64,000 nucleotides of DNA from JABDEZ01 sp965276955 (lineage in GTDB: Bacteria; Bacteroidota; Bacteroidia; Chitinophagales; Chitinophagaceae): NCBI GenBank assembly GCA_965276955.1, contig CBDIBP010000041.1:1-64000 (forward strand), written 5' to 3'. The position numbers and the translations under genes are program-made. This document shows, piece after piece, positions 58,645 through 64,000 of this stretch. The notes beneath the pieces were generated by a model. The model was not told the origin of the DNA and did not search any database. It worked only from the letters and a program-made list of their open reading frames with translations. The stretch's first letter is position 1. Each line of letters begins with the position of its first letter.

Positions 58645-59981
58645 TATACCAGGTGAAAGCTTTCTATGAACTTAGTGGTAAAGTTACCTTTCCTGAATTC
58701 TTCGTTCTTCATCAGTTGTATATGGAAAGGTATGGTAGTCTTCACACCTTCTATCACATATTCACTTAATGCACGTTCCATAGTATTGATGGCTTCTTCC
58801 CTGGTCTGCGCTACGGTTATGATCTTAGCTATCATAGAATCGTAGTAGGGTGGTATGGTGTAGCCTGCATAAATATGAGAGTCTATGCGCACACCGTGTC
58901 CACCTGGCGTGTGCAGGGTGGTTATCCTGCCCGGGCTTGGTCTAAAGTCGTTATAAGGGTCTTCAGCGTTTATACGGCATTCTATGGCGTGCATCACAGG
59001 CTCGTAGTTTCGCCCGCTTATCGGCACACCAGCCGCTATCTTTATTTGTTCTTTTATCAGGTCGTAGCTGATCACTTCTTCCGTCACTCCATGTTCTACC
59101 TGTATACGAGTGTTCATCTCCATAAAGTAGAAGTTGCGGTGCTTATCTACCAGGAACTCCACAGTACCCACACTTTCGTAGTTGATGGCCGATGCTGCTT
59201 TTATAGCAGCTTCACCCATACGGTGGCGCAGTTCAGGCGTCATGAAGGGCGAAGGGGATTCCTCTACCAGTTTCTGGTGGCGGCGCTGTATAGAACAATC
59301 GCGCTCGCTCAGGTGGCACACGGTACCAAACTGGTCGCCTGCTACCTGTATCTCTATATGTCGTGGCTCTTCTACAAATTTTTCCATGTAGATGCCGTCA
59401 TTTTTAAATGATGCACCCGCTTCTGCTTTTGCCTGATCATAAGCCCTTTCCAGCTCACTTTCTTCCCATACCACACGCATACCCTTGCCACCACCACCAG
59501 CAGTAGCCTTTAATATGATAGGGTAGCCCATTTCTTTAGCTATGCCTTTTGCTTCTGCCACACTGGTAAGCAACCCTTCAGAACCAGGTATTACAGGCAC
59601 TTTGGCACGTATCATGGTCTCTTTGGCGGTCATTTTATCGCCCATTGAGCGTATCATAGTAGGTGTGGGGCCAATGAATTTGATGTTATATTGAGCGCAT
59701 ATTTCAGCAAAGTGCGCATTCTCGGCAAGGAAACCGTATCCCGGGTGTATGGCATCAGCATTGGTTATTTCTGCTGCCGCCATCAGGTGCTGTATATTCA
59801 GGTAGCTTTCGCTGCTTTGCGCCTTGCCTATACATACTGCCTCATCGGCAAACCGTACATGCAGGCTGTCTTTATCGGCCGTAGAGTATACTGCTACTGT
59901 TTTTATACCCATCTCGCGGCAGGTACGTATAATGCGCAATGCTATTTCTCCACGGTTGGCGATCAGTATTTTTCTAAACAT
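58644..59981 (-). CDS. accC: Acetyl-CoA carboxylase, biotin carboxylase subunit
   Basis: AccC carboxylates the biotin of BCCP with bicarbonate and ATP, for fatty-acid synthesis. The 445-residue length is standard. Motifs: MFRKILIANRGEIALRII (1-18), HPGYGFLAENAHFAE, KATAGGGGKGMRVV (ATP-grasp glycine loop), ERDCSIQRRHQKLVEE-like block (described by ERDCSIQRRHQK), and the catalytic EMNTRIQVEHGVTEE, where Gly replaces the usual Pro after the His. I chose the ATG at 59981; the frame extends to 60011 with ten unrelated residues. It lies about 200 bases after accB on the same strand. Confidence 0.94.
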   Translation of the reverse strand: MFRKILIANRGEIALRIIRTCREMGIKTVAVYSTADKDSLHVRFADEAVCIGKAQSSESYLNIQHLMAAAEITNADAIHPGYGFLAENAHFAEICAQYNIKFIGPTPTMIRSMGDKMTAKETMIRAKVPVIPGSEGLLTSVAEAKGIAKEMGYPIILKATAGGGGKGMRVVWEESELERAYDQAKAEAGASFKNDGIYMEKFVEEPRHIEIQVAGDQFGTVCHLSERDCSIQRRHQKLVEESPSPFMTPELRHRMGEAAIKAASAINYESVGTVEFLVDKHRNFYFMEMNTRIQVEHGVTEEVISYDLIKEQIKIAAGVPISGRNYEPVMHAIECRINAEDPYNDFRPSPGRITTLHTPGGHGVRIDSHIYAGYTIPPYYDSMIAKIITVAQTREEAINTMERALSEYVIEGVKTTIPFHIQLMKNEEFRKGNFTTKFIESFHLV

Positions 59982-60182
59982 CTGTATAATATTGCCTGGC
60001 AAACTCCTCAATAGCAGGACCGTTCACCAGTGTTTTAACTTGAAATGTTTTTATTTATTAGTTATATGGAGTACAAAATGAACGAACATAAAGCACCCCA
60101 ATAGAAAATGGCCCAAAGCGCAGTGAAGGACAATGATCGGTGAGAAAATTGAACCACAAAGCTATTTGAGCCAGTAAATATC

Positions 60183-60662
60183 TTATGCGATCTCCACAAG
60201 GAAAAGCGGCTGGTCGTACTCTACAGGCGATGCATCGTCTATAAGCACTTTCACTATCTTTCCTTTTACTTCGCTTTCTATTTCGTTGAATAGTTTCATA
60301 GCCTCTATGATACACAGTACCTGGCCTACATTTATTTCATCACCTATATTTACAAACACAGGTTTTTCAGGAGTAGGGCTGCGGTAAAAGGTACCTATCA
60401 TAGGCGATTTTATGGTTACCAGCTTATCATTTGCCGGGGCTGGTGCAGGCGCTGCAGCAGGTGTCGCCGCCTGTGGGGCCGGTGCAGCAGCCTGTTGCGC
60501 TGGTGCAGGAATATATTGCTGCTGAGGAGGCATTACATAATGTGCCTCACTTGTTTGCTCTTGTTTTATAGTGATCTTAAAATCACCTTCCTCAATGGTC
60601 AACTCGCTGATGTTCGACTTGTTGATCACCTTTATCAGTTCTTGTATTTGCTTATACTCCAT
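60183..60662 (-). CDS. accB: Biotin carboxyl carrier protein of acetyl-CoA carboxylase
   Basis: The 159-residue BCCP carries biotin on Lys123 in IIEAMKLFNEIE. It has an N-terminal helical/strand segment (1-40), a long Pro/Ala/Gln-rich linker (about 44-78), and the C-terminal biotinyl domain with SPMIGTFYRSPTPEKP and VGQVLCIIEAMK, where FYRSPTPEKP is the thumb-bearing form specific to acetyl-CoA carboxylase. It works with AccC, downstream. It follows efp by 33 bases, an order common in bacteria. Confidence 0.96.
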   Translation of the reverse strand: MEYKQIQELIKVINKSNISELTIEEGDFKITIKQEQTSEAHYVMPPQQQYIPAPAQQAAAPAPQAATPAAAPAPAPANDKLVTIKSPMIGTFYRSPTPEKPVFVNIGDEINVGQVLCIIEAMKLFNEIESEVKGKIVKVLIDDASPVEYDQPLFLVEIA

Positions 60663-60695
60663 AATAAATGTTTTGAGTGAATAAAAAAGTGACGC

Positions 60696-61262
60696 TTATG
60701 CCTTTACACGTTCTATATATGCACCTGTTTTACTATCAACTTTTATTAGTTCGTCAGTATCTACGAACAATGGTACCATTACAGTAGCTCCCGTTTCTAC
60801 GGTAGCAGCCTTCATAGCGCGGGTAGCAGTGTCACCTTTTACACCTGGCTCAGAATAAGTAACACGCAGGGTCACGTTTGGTGGCAGCTCTACGCCCATT
60901 GGCACTTCTGTTTCTGTGTTCACCACCACAAAGCATTCCTGGCCATCTTTGTAAAGATCGGCACGTTCTACCATGCTTTCGCTCATTACTATTTGTTCAA
61001 AGCTGTTTATATCCATCAGGTTAAAACCGCTTTCGTCTTTGTATAAGAACTGGTATGGACGGCGTTCAACACGTACCGGGAATATAGTATCACCAGAGTT
61101 CCATGTATGTTCTATAGAACGGTTGTTATCTACACCTTTTAATTTTGCCCACACCTTTGCTGCTGCACGTGCGGTTTTGTTCTGTCCGAATTCTACTACT
61201 GAGTAAAGGCTGCCATCCAATTTCAGGATCAAACCATTACGCATGTCTGCTGTATTAGCCAT
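60696..61262 (-). CDS. efp: Elongation factor P with an arginine (TARA) loop
   Basis: EF-P relieves ribosomes stalled at proline runs. The 188-residue protein has the three-domain EF-P layout: MANTADMRNGLILKLDG start, central RVERRPYQFLYKD and a standard C-terminus (TGATVMVPLFVDTDELIKVD, in part, and SKTGAYIERVKA). The modification loop differs: NKTARAAAKVWAKLK stands where most EF-Ps have KPGKGxAF, so Lys34 of E. coli aligns with Arg32. Similar TAR loops occur in YeiP/EfpL, and EarP-modified EF-Ps also bear Arg at this point. I use the ATG at 61262, not one at 61307. It heads the efp-accB-accC run. Confidence 0.93.
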   Translation of the reverse strand: MANTADMRNGLILKLDGSLYSVVEFGQNKTARAAAKVWAKLKGVDNNRSIEHTWNSGDTIFPVRVERRPYQFLYKDESGFNLMDINSFEQIVMSESMVERADLYKDGQECFVVVNTETEVPMGVELPPNVTLRVTYSEPGVKGDTATRAMKAATVETGATVMVPLFVDTDELIKVDSKTGAYIERVKA

Positions 61263-61285
61263 GTATTGTTTTTTTGTACGGACTG

Positions 61286-61293
61286 CAAAAGTA
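61286..61293 (-). promoter_or_regulatory. -7 box of efp
   Basis: On the minus strand this reads TACTTTTG, an exact TAnnTTTG match, 24 bases upstream of the efp ATG at 61262. TTT about 20 bases further upstream is a partial -33. It suggests that efp has a promoter separate from hutI. Confidence 0.45.
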
Positions 61294-61334
61294 ATCATTA
61301 AAGGCAAAAACTGAAACTTCCTTTAAGAATAGAT

Positions 61335-62576
61335 CTAAACCATTTTGCCCCCTAAAAGCATCTTTTCAACAGGATTATTACCAAAATCGTATGGAATGTA
61401 GGCCAATGAAGGTATTTTTCGCGTGATGATGAGATTCGCCTTTTTACCCTTCTTTATGGTCCCCAACTGATGTTCCAGTTCCATAGCTGCTGCTCCATTT
61501 ATAGTTACAGCATTTACCGCTTCTTCGGGTGTCATCTTTAATTGGGTACAAGCTATTGATAATAGTAAAGGCACATTGCCTGATGGGCAAGAACCAGGGT
61601 TATAGTCAGTAGCTAGGCACACAGGTAGCCCCGCATCTATCATTTTGCGCGCAGGCTGGTACTTAATACCTAGGAAAAAGGCTGCACCAGGTAGTAATGT
61701 TGGTATTGTATTGCTTCCTGTAAGCGATGCAATTTCTTCATTATCAACACATTCTAAATGGTCTACACTAATAGCGTTACACTTCACACCTACTTGCACA
61801 CCTCCTGAATGGTGCAATTGGTTGGCATGTATCTTTGGTTTTAGGCCATACTTCCATCCGGCATCCAAAAGTTGTTCTGTAACATCTACATCAAAAAAGC
61901 CTTTTTCGCAAAATACATCCATATAGTCAGCAAGACCTTCCCCAGCAACTACAGGTAATATCTTTTCTATGATATACTTTATGTATTCTGGTTTATTCTG
62001 TTGGTATTCAACCGGATAAGCGTGTGCAGCCAATAGTGTTGCTTTAATTGATACTGTAGAATTTTCTTTCAATTTGCGTATCACACGCAGCATTTTCAGT
62101 TCAGCTTCCAGGTTCAGCCCATAGCCACTTTTTATCTCTATAGCGCCGGTTCCGCTTGCAACTACTTCGCGGAGACGTTTTTGCGCCTGCTCATATAAAA
62201 CTTCTTCCGAGGTCTCATTCAGTTTTCGGGCAGAGTTTAAGATGCCGCCACCGCGGCGTGCTATTTCTTCATAGCTCAACCCCTTAATGCGATCTACGAA
62301 CTCACCATCTCTTGGTCCCGCATATACCAAGTGGGTATGCGAATCGCACCAGGCAGGTAGCACACTCTGTCCTGTACAATCAATGATACTGTCCATTGTT
62401 GCTTCAGGTAGCGAGGTCATATCACCGAAGCTATCTATGATATCATTCTCTATCAGCAACCAGGCATCAGCTAAGGATGGTATATTGTCCATATCCTTTC
62501 CATATACTCGTGTTCTATTCTCGTTAGAACCTTCTGTTTGGTATAGGTTTTGGATATTAGTGAGTAGCAAGCGCAT
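61335..62576 (-). CDS. hutI: Imidazolonepropionase
   Basis: HutI opens 4-imidazolone-5-propionate to N-formimino-glutamate in histidine breakdown. The 413-residue amidohydrolase shows the metal site SHTHLVYAGPRDGEF, GGGILNSARKLN, GAIEIKSGYGLNLEAELKML (SGYGLN substrate loop), ATLLAAHAYP with a His, KIHANQLHHSGGV and CLATDYNPGSCPSGN with the metal Asp. It is cytoplasmic and metal-dependent. No other hut gene is in the window. It starts 32 bases after the S9 peptidase stop, so the two may be co-transcribed; efp follows after 72 bases with its own promoter box. Confidence 0.94.
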   Translation of the reverse strand: MRLLLTNIQNLYQTEGSNENRTRVYGKDMDNIPSLADAWLLIENDIIDSFGDMTSLPEATMDSIIDCTGQSVLPAWCDSHTHLVYAGPRDGEFVDRIKGLSYEEIARRGGGILNSARKLNETSEEVLYEQAQKRLREVVASGTGAIEIKSGYGLNLEAELKMLRVIRKLKENSTVSIKATLLAAHAYPVEYQQNKPEYIKYIIEKILPVVAGEGLADYMDVFCEKGFFDVDVTEQLLDAGWKYGLKPKIHANQLHHSGGVQVGVKCNAISVDHLECVDNEEIASLTGSNTIPTLLPGAAFFLGIKYQPARKMIDAGLPVCLATDYNPGSCPSGNVPLLLSIACTQLKMTPEEAVNAVTINGAAAMELEHQLGTIKKGKKANLIITRKIPSLAYIPYDFGNNPVEKMLLGGKMV

Positions 62577-62608
62577 AATGAATTTTGTAAATATATTTTA
62601 TTGAAGTG

Positions 62609-64000
62609 TTACTTTAGGTATAGGTCAAAGTAATCGGTTATTTTTTGCATTAGGTGCACCCTGTCCTTACCTCGCACATTATGCTCATGCCCAGGATATA
62701 CGAAGTAGTCGACCTGCACAGCTTCATCTATGCTTTTCTTAATAAAGTCTATACTGTGCTGCCATACTACTGTATTATCTGCCGTACCATGTATTAGCAA
62801 TAGCTTGCCTTTCAGGTTTTTCACTTTGTCCAGCAGATTGGCGTTTGCATAGCCCTCCGGGTTTTGTTGTGGCGTACTCATGTATCGTTCGGTATACATT
62901 ACCTCATACATTTTCCAGTCCATTACCGGGCCACCTGCTACAGCAGCTTTAAAAATATCCGGGTGCTTCAGCATGATGGATGTGGTCATGAACCCTCCAA
63001 AACTCCATCCATGCAGGCCCATACGGTCAGCATCCAGATAGGGTAGGCTTTTCAGGTACTTTACACCTACAAGCTGATCTTTTATTTCCACATCACCCAA
63101 GTGCTTATATGTTGCCTGTTCAAATTTCAAACCCCTGTTCCAACTGCCCCGTCCATCCATAGTGAATACTATATAGCCTTTCTGTGCCATATACTCATAC
63201 CACAGGTTGCCACTTTCCGGGAACGAATTGTGTACCAACTGCACATTAGGCCCGTTGTACAGATAAACTATAACAGGGTATTTCTTGTTCTTATCAAAAT
63301 TTATGGGAAGTATCAATTTGCCATACAGTGGCGTCCCGTCATCAGCTTTCAATGTTATATTCTTTATCTCAGGACGGTCGTAGTCTTTTAAAGGGTCACT
63401 TGAGGTAAGTAAAGTTTTTGCATAGTTACCATTCGTTTCCCTTACCACAGTTTTCCTTGGCGTACCGGGGCCATTATATACGTCAAGCACATACTTACCG
63501 TCTTCGCTACATATTGCAGTATGCATACCTTGTCCTTTATCTACACGCTCCATTCTGCCATTTTTTAGGCTCACTGTATAGATATGTTTTTCCAATGGAG
63601 ACTCTTTCGCTGTTGTTATAATGAGTTGATCTTCAGCTTTGTTATAACCTGTTATCTCATTCACTACCCAATCCCCTGAGGTTAGCTTTCGTACCAGTTT
63701 GCCATTTGTATGATATAGATACAAATGTTCATACCCATCACGCTCGCTCCACCAAACAAATTCATTATTATGCCCCGGTAAAAAGTATAGCGGGTGTGTC
63801 GGGTGCACATACTTGTTGCTGGTCTCATCAAACAAGGTCTCTACAAATGCTCCATTCTCCGCATTATACTTGTTGAGCCACAAATGGTTCTGGTCCCTGT
63901 TCAATATTGCTATGTAGATATATTTCTCATCCGGGCTCCAGGTCACCGCCGTCAGGTATTGGTCCTTGGGTGTGCCCGTCTTTAATGTCACTGTGCTACC
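62609..64000 (-). CDS. S9 family prolyl oligopeptidase / DPP IV-like peptidase (N-terminus outside window)
   Basis: The frame is open to the right edge of the window; the first GTG (63991) is internal and the residues before it (GST) continue the protein, so at least 463 residues are visible and the N-terminus is missing. The visible part covers the end of a beta-propeller (VTWSPDEKYIYIAI, WWSERDGYEHLYLY) and the complete catalytic domain, with nucleophile Ser in GWSFGGFMTT, Asp in HGTADNTV and His in GHEHNVRG. The propeller phrases match DPP IV (S9B), which removes X-Pro dipeptides. It is probably exported, but the signal lies beyond the edge. hutI follows after 32 bases. Confidence 0.92.
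   Translation of the reverse strand, partial: GSTVTLKTGTPKDQYLTAVTWSPDEKYIYIAILNRDQNHLWLNKYNAENGAFVETLFDETSNKYVHPTHPLYFLPGHNNEFVWWSERDGYEHLYLYHTNGKLVRKLTSGDWVVNEITGYNKAEDQLIITTAKESPLEKHIYTVSLKNGRMERVDKGQGMHTAICSEDGKYVLDVYNGPGTPRKTVVRETNGNYAKTLLTSSDPLKDYDRPEIKNITLKADDGTPLYGKLILPINFDKNKKYPVIVYLYNGPNVQLVHNSFPESGNLWYEYMAQKGYIVFTMDGRGSWNRGLKFEQATYKHLGDVEIKDQLVGVKYLKSLPYLDADRMGLHGWSFGGFMTTSIMLKHPDIFKAAVAGGPVMDWKMYEVMYTERYMSTPQQNPEGYANANLLDKVKNLKGKLLLIHGTADNTVVWQHSIDFIKKSIDEAVQVDYFVYPGHEHNVRGKDRVHLMQKITDYFDLYLK

Noticed and set aside
1..64000. CRISPR arrays, tRNA, rRNA, insertion sequences and prophage genes
   Set aside because: No spaced direct repeats, cloverleaf-like conserved stretches, transposase motifs or phage structural genes were noticed on reading; a tRNA or ncRNA covariance search was not possible.

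Overview
The window reads as chromosomal DNA of a Bacteroidota bacterium, most likely of the Chitinophagaceae or a near relative. The evidence is: several secreted proteins with type IX secretion (T9SS) sorting domains of type A and type B, SprB repeats, a TonB-dependent receptor with a carboxypeptidase-like regulatory domain, an S46 dipeptidyl peptidase, a three-gene di-haem succinate dehydrogenase, and many promoter -7 boxes of the Bacteroidota form TAnnTTTG with little reliance on Shine-Dalgarno sites. Base composition and gene style look even. I see no insertion sequence, prophage, CRISPR array, tRNA or rRNA, and no gene-free stretch longer than 300 bases.

Layout. 1-7400: a truncated gene end, a cupin protein, a minus-strand pair (SprB-repeat T9SS protein then a small lipoprotein), a large Ig-like T9SS type B protein, and a low-complexity lipoprotein. 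7553-16166: a small anchored protein, a TonB receptor, a membrane-fused spermidine-synthase-like enzyme, a DUF4272 protein, an NlpC/P60 lipoprotein and an S46 peptidase. 16388-22884: a small orphan protein, then a minus-strand cluster of response regulator, lipoprotein, multi-TM protein and histidine kinase, then an ABC exporter, a Nudix hydrolase and a CorA-type transporter. 23055-30500: central carbon and cell-wall recycling genes (fbp, pfkA, anmK), a His/Ala-rich small protein, a Crp/Fnr regulator with a divergent membrane protein, a CoA-binding protein and a thiolase. 30679-38670: ddl, a stand-alone PASTA protein, a T9SS type A protein, a conserved unknown, and succinate dehydrogenase (cytochrome b, flavoprotein, iron-sulfur subunit). 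38736-46250: a DUF4105/Lnb-like protein, an alpha/beta hydrolase that lacks a normal start codon, a PKD-type T9SS type B protein, an SDR, and an overlapping run thioesterase-cinA-shikimate kinase-DUF423. 46403-56159: an RND efflux operon (small membrane protein, TolC, lipoprotein adaptor, two tandem AcrB-type pumps) closed by a perfect 32-base palindromic terminator. 56191-64000, all on the minus strand: S9 peptidase (cut by the window edge), hutI, efp, accB, accC, a small membrane protein, rfbB and rfbA.

Most genes are housekeeping or typical secreted proteins. No unmistakable new system is visible. The best leads are the four-gene signalling cluster in which the kinase has no extracellular sensor of its own but is translationally coupled to a multi-TM protein and a lipoprotein; an elongation factor P whose modification loop carries Arg32 (TARA) instead of PGKG, lying in the same gene run as dTDP-sugar genes; the tandem RND pumps with a near-identical patch that suggests gene conversion; and the alpha/beta hydrolase whose only plausible start is ATC.
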